From: Hysterium pulicare CBS 123377
Lineage: Eukaryota > Ascomycota > Dothideomycetes > Hysteriales > Hysteriaceae
Assembly: GCA_000467715.1 (NCBI GenBank)
Contig: AJFK01000005.1
Span: 1 to 60,382 of the forward strand
Direction: 5' to 3'
DNA length: 60,382 bases
Positions 1-12,611 of the stretch are shown piece after piece (positions within the stretch are counted from its first letter, which is position 1; each line of letters begins with the position of its first letter). Both the position numbers and the translations under genes were made by a program. The notes under the pieces were generated by a model. The model was not told the DNA's origin and made no database searches. It worked only from the letters and a program-made list of their open reading frames with translations.

Positions 1-962
1 AAGCCTATATAATAATTCTACTTAGTTAGTGTGTGTATGTGTATATAAGAGAGAGAGAGAGAGGACGTTGAGACTATATTCTAAGGAACGATCTAATAAA
101 TTATGGTAGGTTGTAGAAATCTACCATGTTTTATAAGGAGACCACCATGATTCATTAGGTAGATCACGAAGTATCATCGAAAGGAAAACCCTCTCTACGT
201 CAGCAATACTCAATCATATGAACCTCCAAGGATCAAAATAATAGTCCATACCTTGCTGTGCTTTATCCTGAATCTCTCTATTCCGCTTCTCTCCTCGAGT
301 AGAGTTGCTAGCAGTAGCATTACCAGCGCTAACAACTTCCTTCCTCTAGTAGGTTTACCAGCAGTAGTATTGCCATCATCACCCAGATTTTCTCCACTCT
401 CACCATTTTGCTTCTAGTATCATCGACGGAGGGTTTGCAAAGTGAGAAATCGCCCCTATCTCGGCAGTGGCCTACAAGATTATTTAGAACTTGCCGCTTC
501 GATTTTGCCGGTCGCCAAGTAGGAATAGGCGAAAAGGTGAAACTAACTTGGCTTAGCTGGGATGCGGCATGGCTTCTTGCATCACGTGTGGTGTTTTAGT
601 GAGAGCGGAAAGTAATGACGAGAATTGCTTTATTCACAGCATCATCTAGTTTCTAGAGTTGTCAGTGCTTAAGTAAGGTTCTGGTAGTTTAGAGTACTTA
701 CTCTGGGACTGTTCAGATAAAACCAGGTCACATATATAACCGGGGTAAGATAGAAGCGATGGAAGCGTGATAAGACCCACGAGAAGCAGGAAGTGAGTAT
801 CATGACGTGGAGTCGACGTGAGGTTCGCTTTATGGAAGGTGGCAATGGTATAAATATGGGAAAAACTGCGAGAAAGCACGAGAGTTGATAGAAACATCGA
901 CATTTTGTAAGAGAATTGCTCTTGAACATTCAGGCAAGGGTGAACTCCAATTCATGTCTCCC
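1..962. other. Left-edge intergenic, repeat-like DNA
   Basis: No convincing gene is visible. The stretch holds a GA microsatellite at about 50-63, a short inverted repeat (ATGGTAG at 103-109 against CTACCAT at 121-127) and two diverged 39-nt direct repeats described separately. The open frames here are short and lack family resemblance. It may be the end of a decayed repeat or the 3' flank of the transporter gene that ends at 963. Confidence 0.4.
286..374. repeat. Two diverged 39-nt direct repeats
   Basis: Units at 286-324 and 336-374 align without gaps and are separated by 11 bp. On the minus strand both read as a Gly/Asn/Thr-rich segment followed by TRG-K residues, so they may come from a duplicated coding segment, but the 50-bp spacing breaks the frame between units. 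The origin is unknown. Confidence 0.45.
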
Positions 963-3044
963 TCATCTATCTACGCCTTCCTCTCGAGTTCTTCTGATCC
1001 GCTCCTGTGCATTTATCATGCTTTCCTCTACTCCCCACCCATCTTTGAGTAGCGCCCCAACATCTTCCAAACTGAGACCACATGTCTCCGGATAAATCTT
1101 ATAAATGATGATCCAAGATATGACACATATAAATGTATACGATGCGAACGTAGCTACCGGCCCCAATGCTTGCATCATAGGAAGGAATGTTATTCCAATT
1201 AAGAAATTGGAGCCCCAGTTCGTGGCCGTTGCAATGCCAGAGCCAAGGGAGCGAACTGCGAGGGGGAAAAGCCTAGGGAAGTCATGAGTGTCCGTTCAGC
1301 TGAGAGAGAAATATGTTTGCAATAAGATGTTGAGGTTACTCACTCGGACTGCTGCCACGGCACATTTCCCAAACCTATAGCATAGCCAGCCACGTACCAA
1401 ATCAACGCCAAAAGTATAATTACTGGCCAGGTTTTACCAGCGCTATCAGTGGCACTGCCCGCTCCAGATGCATCTGCCGGAGCTGAAAGGTCAACGAAGT
1501 TAAAGGCAAGAGCGCATACCCCGAGTCCTAGAACCATGATTGGAATAGAGTACAGGAGAATCTTGCGCCTTCCGATCCGATCGATACTATAAAATGCCAC
1601 GAGCGTGAAGGCAAAGTTGGTGATGGCGATGGAGAGTGACGTTAAAGTGGCCGACTTCTTAAAACCTACCATGATGAATATAGTAGCACCTATATTGGAT
1701 TGTTAAATCACACCAGACTTCGGAGACCAAAGGCTTCAGAGTTTCAACGCACTGAAGTACATGAGCGAATTGAATCCGCATAGCTGTTGAGCCCCCTGTA
1801 GCATGCAGGCTATAGTTAGGGCTCTCCGATTGCCTCTCTCGGCAACCAGTTGAACAAAGTTATCGTTGACTCGAGCAACCTTGGCTCTCCATCCATACTT
1901 TGGAAGGTCTGGATTTACGCGCTCTCCAGCGGCAACTTCCTCTTCTAGGATATCACGCTCAACCTTTCGAAGTACTGAGTCCACGATTCGCGAGACATTA
2001 TCACTTCTTCCGTAAACTTGTAGCAGTACCCTCTTGGCTCGTTGCTTTCGGTTGGCTTTGACGAGCCACCGAGGCGTCTCAGGCATAAACCCCAATATCA
2101 AAAACTGAGCGGCGGCTGGGAGGGCACCAAGGCCTACCATCCACCTCCATCTACCTTGATGGTCTTCTGAATAGAGCAAAAAGCCGGTTAGATAAGCTAC
2201 CACCTGGCCAGCAGTAATGAACAGAGCAGATACTGTGACGAGCCGCCCTCTAAATTGTGAAGGGGCTAGCTCTGATATGTACCTGGATATATATAAGCAT
2301 CATGGCTATCTGAGCTCACGGCATTCTTCTGGAATGTAGCCCACGTACAGAGGTGCCACAAAACTGGCGCTGCCCACAGCGAGCCCTACCACGCTTCGAC
2401 CGCCGATCATACCCCATATTGTTCCAGTGAGTGCTTGCCATACAGCTCCAACCACGAATAAGATGTCCGCAAGCAATATGACTTTCTTCCTCCCCCAGGA
2501 GTCGGCTAATATTCCGGTGAGAGGACTGGCAATCAGCGCGAAAAATGATGTACATGATGTGATCAGGCTCTTGTCTAGTGTCGAAAGGGGGCGACTAGAA
2601 AGTTCCGTGCCTATGGAAACGAGGGTTGAGGAAATGACGCCAGTGCTGAAGTCGGATGCAGTATTAGCATCTGTATGCTCGGATGAGAAAAAGCTTCGCT
2701 GAGACTTACTCGTAACCAAACAGCAGACCACTTAAGCCGGCGCAGAAGCTTAGGCCATAAATAAAAGCTCCTGGAGACGCCAATGTACTCTCGTCAATCT
2801 CCCCATTGAAATCGTGAGAGTCACGGACGTCATCTTCGCTATCGTTATGGATGAGAGGCTCAGCGGCAGTGTCTGTCATGCTGACCAATTCGAAGTTATC
2901 GTTGGAAGCCGTGGCTGTGACGGGCGGCGCGCCGGCTTCATGAGAGACAGAGGTGTTCTGCGCGCGTCGTTCGAGCCGGAGGTTGGGGTTCGCACGAACA
3001 ATTACACGTGATGGGCGAGAAAGAACACCATACCTACTCACCAT
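963..3044 (-). CDS. ITR1: myo-inositol transporter (MFS sugar porter, Itr1/Itr2 type)
   Basis: A plasma-membrane proton/myo-inositol symporter of the MFS sugar-porter family. Five exons are inferred: 3044-2710, 2645-2349, 2282-1753, 1689-1344 and 1272-963, giving 605 residues in one frame. Introns are 63-71 nt with GT-AG ends. Visible family marks are DxxTGVIS at the end of helix 1, DSWGRKK in the loop after helix 2, PETPRWL before the central loop, QQLCGFNSLMYFSA in helix 7, and the inositol-transporter signature NVPWQQSELFP followed by RSLGSGIATATNWGSN. The C-terminus (ETCGLSLEDV, LLKDGW) matches yeast Itr1. The N-terminal cytosolic tail of about 80 residues is acidic and variable. The start at 3044 is the least certain point, because the ATG is immediately followed by a GTGAGT that could itself be a donor, so an upstream first exon is possible. 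Confidence 0.9.
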
Positions 3045-3766
3045 GCACCGTATGTACACAGCATAGAGGAGAATAATTAAGTGATACTTCCGATATCCAA
3101 CCTGGAGTCTCTGTGCGGCTGTGATTATCATCTCTGTAATTTTAATCGCACGCAGCATGTCAATTGGCGAGACGGGTCTCACGATGAACATGATCTTCAA
3201 GGCAAGCCAAATTATATAGTGTCTGAGAAGCATCTGTGATAGGTAGCCCACTGGTTGAGGAACTCTTCCACAGCGTCCATATCCACATTCTGGCGCTTCT
3301 TCCGCTAATCAACAGGCCCGGCACCGAGTGTATCCCTTCCAAAAAGTCCACCTACTCACTTTCTGTCACTCTTTTCCGTCTGGACTCATTCCATGTCGCG
3401 CAACAACAGTCGATCGCCACGACCTGGAACCCAACGTCAAGACTCCGAACATAACTATCCACCTTGGAAACTTGCTTAAGCTCATGGTTTGCTTTCCATT
3501 GAAACCACAATAGTCTGAAGACACACTCCTCAGAGACAGATTACCAGAATGAACGCCGGTCGCTCATGCTATTGTTTTGTGCAGCAGCCAAGACAGAGGT
3601 GAATAGCATAACCAGCCACGCTAAATGCAAATCAGTGAATCCAGCAAAAGGGTATAGGCAAAGCAGGCTTAAAGCGTGCGATCAACTATGACACAGCGAC
3701 TTCCCGTGCAGAAGTTGCCTCAGTGAAGCACCTTCCGCGGATGGCCTCCGCATTAGTTACCGACAT
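3045..3766. other. Intergenic: transporter promoter and Pbp1 3' flank
   Basis: This lies upstream of the transporter and downstream of the Pbp1 stop. Short frames on both strands (for example about 3160-3351 minus) show no family resemblance. A missing first exon of the transporter could lie here. I see no other feature. Confidence 0.4.
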
Positions 3767-6700
3767 TCATTTGACCTCTTCGCTACCTTCGGGCCCATGA
3801 GCTGCGGGGCCTGTTGGAGGAGGACCTTGAGGAGGCATTGAGTGTTGTTGTAGCATTGGTTGACTGTAGCTTGCACTTGGTGTACCACGATGTGGTTGAT
3901 GATGCTGATGCGGAGAGCCATAGTGTGGTTGATGAGGTTGGGGATATGGGCCACGCATAGGAGTCACTAGATACTGTTAGTCGCGGTGGTGGAAAGAAAA
4001 GAATCAAGATCGTTACTTACTGGGCCCTGTGGGCATCTGCGTAGTGAACATTGGTGGGACTTGCTGGCCATGCTGCATGTAGATTATTTGCTGTGGCTGG
4101 TGCCCTTGCTGCGAACCTTGATGGCTCATCATTTGAGCACCTCCAGGTCTGGGACTGGGGTAGCCATTTGCTGGTGGTGGTGCAGGCATTTGCCCTGGGT
4201 AGTGAGGATAGGCCGTTCCTGGACCAGGAGAATACATCTGCATTTGAGGATTTGTGGGCATAGCCATGAAAGGACCACTAGAAGGATTATTCGTCATCAT
4301 ATGTCCCCCCATTGTAGGTGGAGGTGCATTGACGAATTGAGGCCCCCCTTGCTGCCTGAGAGCAACATGCTGGACCCCAGGGCTCATCCCGTAGGGTTGC
4401 ATCGGTGGTTGTTGTGGGAATACTGGGATGGTTTGTGGCTGCGTGTTGTACATATATCCTGGCATGGCACGCGGGGAAGGATGTATAGAGGAGTTAGACT
4501 GCGAGAACTGCATGTGATGACCATCGAAATGGTGAGGTCCGCCCTGACCATGGTGTGGCTGAACAGGTGGATGCCGAGGTGTATGATGTGGAGTCTGTGC
4601 TTGCGACACGCTTTGCGGACCTTGTTGGAGATGTGGAGGAAGTTGGTGCTGATGAGGAATAGGTCCACTGCCCACCGCGTTGTGAGGTGCTGGTATTGTC
4701 TGAGGGAGTGAACTTCTCTCGAACATATCTGCGTAGCTCTTGTCTTTGTTTGTCTCAGGGAAGTCCCATGTTGGAGGTGTACGGTATGGTTGTGGGATGC
4801 CTCCATTACCGGCAAACTCGCGGGTTTTGTTCTCTTCTTGAACCCCCTTCAGCATGCGTTTGATAGGATTGAATGCGTTTTCGAAAGTGAGAGGCTCAAT
4901 AATCGGCCTCTGTCCACCGAAAAAGCTGGTGATTGGGACTTTGCGGGACTCTTGCCGGCTAGCTGAGTCCGGTCTGGGACTGGAATTTGTGCTTGGATTT
5001 CCGCCAGGCAAGAAGGTGTTGGCTGCTGGATTGGGTTTGAAGTCTGGTGCTCTGACGTTGAATCTCGTAGAAACACTCGAGGTAGGGCTTTGTACTCCGC
5101 TGGACGTTGCAGAGGGCCCAGTAGGTGCTGGATTGCGCATGTCTTGGGTTGGAATAGGATGGGGTATGTTGTTGTAGTGCATGGCACCCGCCTTATGTTG
5201 TTGCTGGTTCAACGCAAGGCGCGTACTTAATAAACCAGGACCAGATCTTGGTTGTGTTTGGTTATTGTTCTGGTTCTGCGCGGAATTGCCTCTCATAGAT
5301 GCGGAACCATAGTTATTCTGCGCAGAACGTTGACGCTGCACATTTTGACGATCTGTCGTAGCTGTAGGAGAGGTGTGACCCGCGTCAGTTTTCGCGTTGT
5401 TCGTCCGAATTGCTTTCGTGTCGGCCGTGACTGGATTAGGTTTCGGTGGAGTCGTCTTAAGTTCTTGCACAGCTCGAAGAGCCTTCTCCACAATATCTTT
5501 CTGTTTAGTCTCATCTTTTGCGAGGATGGGAACGAGATCTTGTGGCACAGGCGTTGTAAGTTTGAAATTCTGGGAGAATTTTTTGAGGTCATTGAGCTTA
5601 ACGGCTTTGGACTCTCGTGCCATAGAACGTTGACGCTCCGTGACACGCAGTTTTTCTGCGGCAGAGAATTGTTTGAATGAGTCAAGAAGATCGTGCTCAA
5701 CATTCGCGGTCGCATTGTCCGGCCGCCCTGATCTGCGAGCCGCAGGTATTGTTCCACTGGAAGGCTTAAGAGCGGCACTTGGTTTCTGGTTAGCTTCAGG
5801 TGCGGGTTTGCTAGCCGCAGGAGCTTTTGTGTACAGCTTCGGCACCTCTTTCTGGGTTTCAGAGGTTGAAGCGGCTTTTGGTTCTGTCTCCGGGATCTCT
5901 TCTGCCTTCGCTGCCTCCGAAGCTGAGCGTATCTCTGCTGGAACGACCTCGGCTTGCAGAGAGGGCTTCGATGAGTTCGAGCTAGGCCGAGCAATCTGAG
6001 AAGAGATAATGGCTGGATCTACTGGTGCACCATGAACAGTTGGCTGCGCTGTGGGCGCACGCCTCGCTGGAGGCGTGTACTTGTTCGGCTGACCACTCGA
6101 AAGGGGAGGGAAATCACGACGAACACCACTGTACCTAAAAGTCTGTTGATGACGAGATCTACAAAAGTGGGTATGGCGACTTACTTTTCTTCCTCATCGA
6201 TTCCCTTGTCATCCGCAGCCATGTGCCCACGTTCCTCATTAACATGTGCGTTCATCGCACTGCTAGCTTCGATCTCTCGAGCAATTCTCTCTGCTCTCGC
6301 CGCTCTCTCCTGGTATTGTGGGTTACTTCGATCGATAGTAGTGGTGTAGAAGCTTTCATCGTAGCTGCTCTGTACGCCAAAAAGCTGTTCGTTTGCTGCA
6401 AACTGATCCCACCCAGGTTTACCGGTATCCTCCAATGCCAAATTCATACTGGCGTCAGAGGATGGTTCCCAGCGTTGGAGGTTTCGTTCCCGAATGGCAA
6501 GGTTGCCAGAAATGTCTGCGTCTGTTCTGAAGCTGGAAGCAAGACCTGACAACAGGTGAGTCACATGGCAATTGTGGTAAGATGTTATGAATTACCATTT
6601 TGAGTTCGTGCTTGAGATTTCTCAAGCACAACGTTAGCCACGCTGAAATCTGCGACATCACCGATGTCAAATGCCATCACATGGTTGTCACCAACGCCGA

Positions 6701-7724
6701 TGTAATCATCCGATAAGTCAGCGGCCCCATTGGCCTTAGTGTCGCCTGCTGATTGCACCCGTTTCACCATCTTGAAAACGTAGCGCATCTCCGTTGGATC
6801 CAACGAAGTACCTGACAGAACACCGGTGTATTTCTCTCCATTTTTCAGCTTTATATTTCCGGGAAGGCCCTAATCAGCTCAATCGTCAGTCATCGTCACC
6901 AGTCATGGATCCATGAATGATATAAGATTGGCCGACGAAATTGACACTAGAGATGCAAGGCAAGGTATCTATGTAGGTGCCATATACAGGGTAAGAGGAA
7001 CCGCGCTTACCGTGAGATTTGCAAGCAGAAACATCATTCTATCGTTCATGTGCTTCATAGGAGATGCTGTTTCTCCGGAGGAAGCCACACCCTGTGGAGC
7101 TTGTGAAGATTTGGGGGCATTGACGATGCCATTGGAATTAACCGAGTTCGACGGTCGTTGTGTGATCGGATTGGTGCCCTGGGTCCATGCTTTCTGGGTG
7201 GGAAGTTTTCTATGAAAGGAACAGCCATGTTAGCATGGATCGAGAGAATGGAAACAAATTATCGAAGCGAGTAGCCAAACGGGAGAACAATACGAGACTC
7301 AAAAAATACAATATTGACAATGCAAATGAAGCAACTCATGGTCAGATATGAGGCAGAAACGGTTGCACCACAATTGCAGGTGACTGAAAACAAGTCACAC
7401 GAGAAAAGTGCTGCTCAACGAAAAAGAGGAGCACGCTTGTGGGCCTATTCCGGGACGAAGTGGCATGTCAAGGTCGGAACGACCAAGTGACGATTGTGTG
7501 CATACAATAGAAGCTCGTTTCAAAAGCTGGTTTGTACGGGAGACTCACCTTTGAGCGCTGTCAATGGGGCTGCCTGCTTGCTTGCGCGCGGCATCAGCAG
7601 ATTTGCCAGATGTGGTCATCTTCAGTTGTGTTCTTCCACCAGCGGGGTTCGTAGGCGCAGCGATATTTGCGGGCCCATTCACATTGGAGCCGTTAATGGA
7701 CGGTGCGGCGGTGGTGGTAGACAT
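3767..7724 (-). CDS. PBP1: Ataxin-2 homologue, poly(A)-binding-protein-binding protein Pbp1
   Basis: An RNA-regulatory and stress-granule protein that binds Pab1 and, in yeast, restrains TORC1. Six exons are inferred: 7724-7549, 7209-7011, 6869-6596, 6545-6185, 6134-4021 and 3966-3767, giving 1107 residues. The Lsm/ataxin-2 SM domain spans roughly residues 113-195 (DRMMFLLANLT, then KNGEKYTGVLSGTS). The LsmAD domain follows (WDQFAANEQLFGV, SSYDESFYTTTID) at about residues 260-300. A PAM2-like motif that should bind the Pab1 MLLE domain (FNVRAPDFKP) sits near residue 695. The rest is low-complexity Pro/Gln/His/Gly-rich sequence typical of the family, especially the last 250 residues. Start chosen because MSTTTAAP lies in frame with the Lsm exon through clean GTGAGT and AG sites. 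It diverges from BUD6 across a 1.2-kb region. Confidence 0.92.
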
Positions 7725-8943
7725 TGGTGCAGCGGACTGTGAGGAAGTCGGACGAGGAGGAGGGAGAGCCTCCGACTTGAGGGGTGAATCAGCACACGAT
7801 GCACAATGAATGCACTGGCTGCGAAAGAAGCGGACGAAGTGTAAAGCAAGCCAGAACCACGTCAGGAAGAGACGATGCGGCGAAGAGAGAGGGTGGAAGA
7901 GTGGAGGAGTGGAAGAAAGTTAAAGAGGCTGTGAAAGTGAAGCCAGACGTTTGGCCTACGCCTGCACCAAAGTAGAATCTTGGCAGAGCGGGCACTAGCT
8001 GCAAAAGCGCCCTGGCCCGGCGACGATGATCTGCGCCAAATCAGACGAGCGAACGGCGTAGAAGAAGCGGGCTGTTCGATTTGAGGGGTGGAGCGGGAGA
8101 CGGGCGAGCCTCAGGCCGCTACAAACGACGGCAATCAATTGCAGGCGTGTCTGGGAAACAAGTGAAGCGCGCAAGGCTCGCTAGCAGCTGGGCACTGCGC
8201 TGAAGCAACAACAAGACGGCGGTTGAGGTCGTCGGTGGTGGATGGAGGAGAAGCCAGAGGCCCTTTCCACCCATTTAGCCAAGGCTGTTTTGATCGTTTG
8301 GGGTTGGGTTTGTGTACAGAAACACACCACTACCTAGGTACCTATGTACACCACCAGAATTCCAGCTTGTCGTCGATGGCCGCTCTATCTGCCTCTTCCA
8401 CCTGCAGAATACTATATGGTCTGATCCAGTTGGCCTGCATGGCTGTGTGACATGTTTCCGCCGCGCACAGCTTACCTACTTGCTGACGAGACATATTTCC
8501 TGATTGGGATGACTCGGTTTGGAGTGCCTGGCCACGCAGGATCAATGGAGAACCCACCTACCTAGGTAATGCTCCATAGCAGGTGCAAATATCTTCGTTG
8601 AGCGAGTTCCTTCGATTGAGTTTTGCTCCAATCTTTCGAATAAAGTCACGCACAGTGAAGTCTCTCGACGTCAAACCTTGAGAGCTAATGAAGCTTGAAT
8701 TAGCACCACCTGCACATGCTCAGCCAATGCAGAGAATCCCTCAACAACGTCCTCGAACTAGCATCTCCCTAGACGGCCACTTTCAAACAGTGAACGCTAA
8801 TCACTCGAAATTGGCAGGTCTTACTGACTAAGCACTATGAATACCCGTAATAAAACATAGATGCAGGGGTGCATTTGCAGTTCACTCAATGCCAACCCAA
8901 TAACGGACCGCCTGCTATACCATCTCCCACCAACGACTGAGCG
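7725..8943. promoter_or_regulatory. Divergent promoter between PBP1 and BUD6
   Basis: About 1.2 kb separates the two divergent start codons. No credible coding exon is seen. Palindromic CCTAGG-containing motifs (TACCTAGGTA at about 8333-8342 and again near 8566-8575) occur on the BUD6 side. They are common in ascomycete promoters and I cannot assign a factor. Long 5' leaders are likely for both genes. Confidence 0.45.
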
Positions 8944-11900
8944 ATGCTGCACAACTCCTACGGCTCTCAGAGGTCAAACTCAGAAGCAACTCTCTATCCA
9001 CCATCACACTCCTCGAGCATGACTTTAACCAGCGACGTTGAGGCCGGACCACGTTCGTCCCAGGGCTCTGGTCGTTCTACACACTCCAGACGTGCACAAA
9101 ACGTGAGTGCTAACGCATACTCATTTCCAAACTCCATCACTCCCGAGGCCTCTCTGGCCAACACCGACAACAGTCGCAGCGCAGCTGACATGACCCTATC
9201 CAACCAGCCACAACAACAGCTCTCGCAAATAGAGAAGAGCGTGACCCACCTTCTAGTCGCAACGAAACAACTGCTCGAAACCCTCACGCTATGGTCGCGA
9301 GGAACCGCCACGGAAAGCCAAGTTTCAGATGTCTATGTTCGCCTGGGCTACGAGTTCAATATCGCCTCGCGAGCCTTCAACGCCATCGGTGTCGATACCC
9401 AAGATCTCGGAAATGTCCCCGAACTTTTACGAGGCATACTGGAGGAGACGCTCAGTCAGGAAGCTTCCCAGGCAAGCTTAGACAATTTCCTGCCTAGGAT
9501 AAGAGACATCATAATAAACTTGCTCCATGGCCTGAAGAAAAAGCAGCAACGGTTACGGCCGCGCGGTGGACGGGATGGATCGAATACCACGAACACGAGG
9601 CAAGGCAGTACTGGCAGCACTGGCAGCACTGGCGAAATAGAAGATGGACAGCCAAGAAGTTCTAGTACCAGAAGCCCTCCGCAAAGGCAGGAGAGCGGCG
9701 ACTTCCCTGATGGACCTGAGCTACCGCCTCGATCTTCTTCAGTGCCAGGCAGGGCTTCACCGAGTAAATACGAGAGTGGTTTACCAGCAAATCCAAGGGT
9801 GAATCGTAATACTGCAGCTAGCCAACATTCCACCGATTCCTCGCTATCAAGTACTACAATGCAAAATATCCCGGTCATATCTCCATACCCGGTTGAGGAC
9901 AACATGCCAAAATCACCAGAGCACGCCCCTCCACCATACGTTGATTTCCCTCCGCCACCACCACCTCCTCCTCCACCGAAACAACAAGATGCCCTCGCTG
10001 CGCTGCAAAGGGGTGGCGAGCTGGAAAGAAGGGCATCGAGGCGGTTCTCGGCATACCAAATACAAAAGCATCTTGGGGGGACCAACGGGATCCCCATGAT
10101 CCCCCCTACCCAGAACTCTCCAATTCCGAACAGAGGCAGAGATGCACGGGAGTCGATGAACGCTGTTAGGGTGCGAGGCTCGCTCCTTCATAGTCGTCAA
10201 AGATCCAACCAAAGACCTACGTTGGACACATCTCCTAGTAGGACTAATGATCTCAGTACCCGAAGAATATCCGAGGAAAGTTCCCAGAGTTCGACTGGTG
10301 GGCCTACCATCAAACCTCCAGAGGAGCCTCCAGTAGAGGATAGTCCAATTCAGAAGACTCCTGAGGATAAGATTGGCATCCCTCGTGAGTTTCCTGAGCC
10401 TGTGCTCGGTGCGACTATCAGCGGTCCTTTGAGTGAGCCCGAGCTTCCGATAGAGGCATCAGAACAGCAGTCAAGGCCATCGACAGTGCCGGCAAGGCAT
10501 GGATCTCGCAGAGTGAAATCTCCTTCGCCTCGAGTTGAACCATTCATTCCTGAGCAATCACCGCAACCTGGGAAAGAACTCACACTGTTTTTACAGTACA
10601 AGAGTAAGATTAAGAAGTTCGTGCTGGCGGATGGCTACAACGAGCTCACTTTGGCACGACTACAACTCGCCTTCATCGAGAAGTTCGCTTGGAACACGCA
10701 TAACAATGGGGTTGATCTCCCTGAGATATACATTCAGGATCCTGTCTCAGGCGTGCGGCACGAACTTGAGGATTTGAATGACATAAAAGATCGTTCAGTT
10801 CTCGTTCTTAACGTGGAAGTTCTAGACGAAGTTAAACGTCATTTTGACGACGGTCTGGGAGGATTGCGTCGTATAGTCGAAGGCATCAGGACTACCATCG
10901 ATGATCAACAGTCTACCATCCAGCGCGTTTCCGACCGCCAACAAGCAGCCGCAAGGGAGCTCGCAAGCATCTCAGCGGCACCTCCTCCATCCTCTACTCG
11001 TGTCTCCAGAGTCCTCTCGCCTCGCTCTCCCACCCCATCAGGACCAGCTCTCGAGTCCACGGCAGCCCAGTTGAGCGAGGTGCAGTCCCTTCGACGCGAC
11101 CTCGCTGTTGTTCGCCAAACCTACTCCTCCTTCGTTTCAGACATCGAAGCCAGCATGTCTGCAATTCGCACCAAAGCAGCCGCCGTTAAATCTACAGCCG
11201 TTAAAGCGTCCTTACCGGCTCTCACCGGTGACAGCGGCCGCGCATATGTCAACGCAGGGAAGAAGTTCCTGTCAGACGACTCCGAGAAAATTGTCGCCCG
11301 CGTCGACGAAGTTCAAGATCTCGTCGAGGACCTTCGCAAAGATGTCGTTTTGCGCGGCGTACGTCCTCTCCCACGTCAACTTGAAACAACCGCCAAAGAC
11401 CTCTCAACGGCTACAGCCGAGCTTAAGAAACTGCAAGATTTCTTGGCGCGAGAGAAACCACTCTGGACCAAGATCTGGGAACAAGAGTTGCAAACTGTAT
11501 GCGAGGAAAGAGATCTCCTCACAATGCAAGAAGACCTTGCCGCAGATTTGCAAGATGATCTTGAGAAGGCCGGCCAGACGTTCGAGTTGGTGGAAGAAGC
11601 GACCAAACAGCAAAATCTCCAAACTGGTGTCAATCAAGCAGGCAATCGTTCGGCCAGCGGTCGCAATCTCCACGCCGTTGCCCTTGACAGAGCGGTGGAT
11701 CCTCGCACAGCGAAAGATGGGGTGCTAGGTGAAGTCCGAGCGCTGCAACCGAATCATGAGGGGAGATTGGAAGCTATCGAGCGTGCGGAGAAAGCTCGTC
11801 AACGCGAGCTGGAGGGTCGGAAGGATGGCGAGTTCAAGAAAGAACTTGGCAATTTCGTGGAAGAAGGAAAGCTCAAGAAAAGTGGTGGCGTTGAGGAAGC

Positions 11901-12611
11901 AGAGAGGCTGCGCAAGGCGAAAGATGAGAGGATCAGAAAGGAGGTTTGGGAGAGGCAGAATGCGCGGGCACAAGCAGCAGAGCGGGAAGCTCCAGCTGCT
12001 AATGCGACGACAGATGGACCGCATGAGAACGGGGAGGAGAGGGGTGGAAAGAAAGAAGGAGAGAGTCTTGCGGTGCCCGCGCCGGATGGTGCATCAAGTC
12101 CGGAGTCTTTTGCTGAGGCGAAGGAGGTGCAGGGGACACCTGAAGGTGCCGAAAGCCCTGCATGAGTCCTTCTTTATCCCTCTTCTCTTCTCCTTCCGGA
12201 TTACTCTCATCCTCTATGACATACTGACGAACCTCGTTCCCAGGTGTGCGAAAAGCTCTTCGCGCGCCTGACAAATGGGTGCGACTCGTCGCACCCGCCA
12301 CAACAGCTGAGAAAATGCGTCCAGGAAACCTGAGCACGCTGTCTACCAATCCTACCTCTAATATCCCCGTCCTATCACAAACCGACTGGATATCAAACCC
12401 AGAGTCACCATCCACGCCTCGATTCCGCAGCTGTCAACCTTTTCCTGAAGGCAAAGCTGATGTCCCTTCACCAGCAACGCCGCGTTCCCTACGCCATCCT
12501 CCCGGCACTACTCCCCAGAGCAAGAAACGCGATACAGATACTGCCAGTTTGAACTCTCTTTCTCCGTCCAAGCATCTTTCAGCGTGGTTTTCTGGGTTGC
12601 TAGGACGCTAG
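8944..12611 (+). CDS. BUD6: Bud6/Aip3 actin-interacting polarity protein
   Basis: A polarisome component that binds actin and formin and directs polarised growth at hyphal tips. A conserved N-terminal helical region (SQIEKSVTHLLVATKQLLE to LLHGLKKKQQ) lies at about residues 95-200. It is followed by a Ser/Pro-rich linker with an 11-proline run near residue 340 and a GST repeat near 222. The AIP3 domain begins with ELTLFLQYKSKIKKFVL near residue 545 and continues as coiled coil to about 1000. The uninterrupted reading frame ends at 12165 (1073 residues). I prefer a spliced end: donor at 12146, branch CTGAC at about 12225, acceptor at 12243, joining in frame to 12244-12611 for 1189 residues ending in AWFSGLLGR. 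If that intron is retained the protein ends at 12165. The identification is sure; the 3' end is inferred. Confidence 0.88.

Noticed and set aside
408-599. 63-residue open frame at the left edge
   Set aside because: Short, starts with a non-ATG codon, and shows no resemblance to a family.
3986-5999. Long plus-strand open frames (for example 3986-4711, 5252-5680, 5640-5999)
   Set aside because: They are antisense shadows of the low-complexity PBP1 coding exon and show biased composition (Trp/His/Arg-rich) with no family resemblance.
9600-9640. Tandem GGCAGCACT repeat as an independent repeat feature
   Set aside because: It simply encodes the Gly-Ser-Thr repeat inside BUD6.
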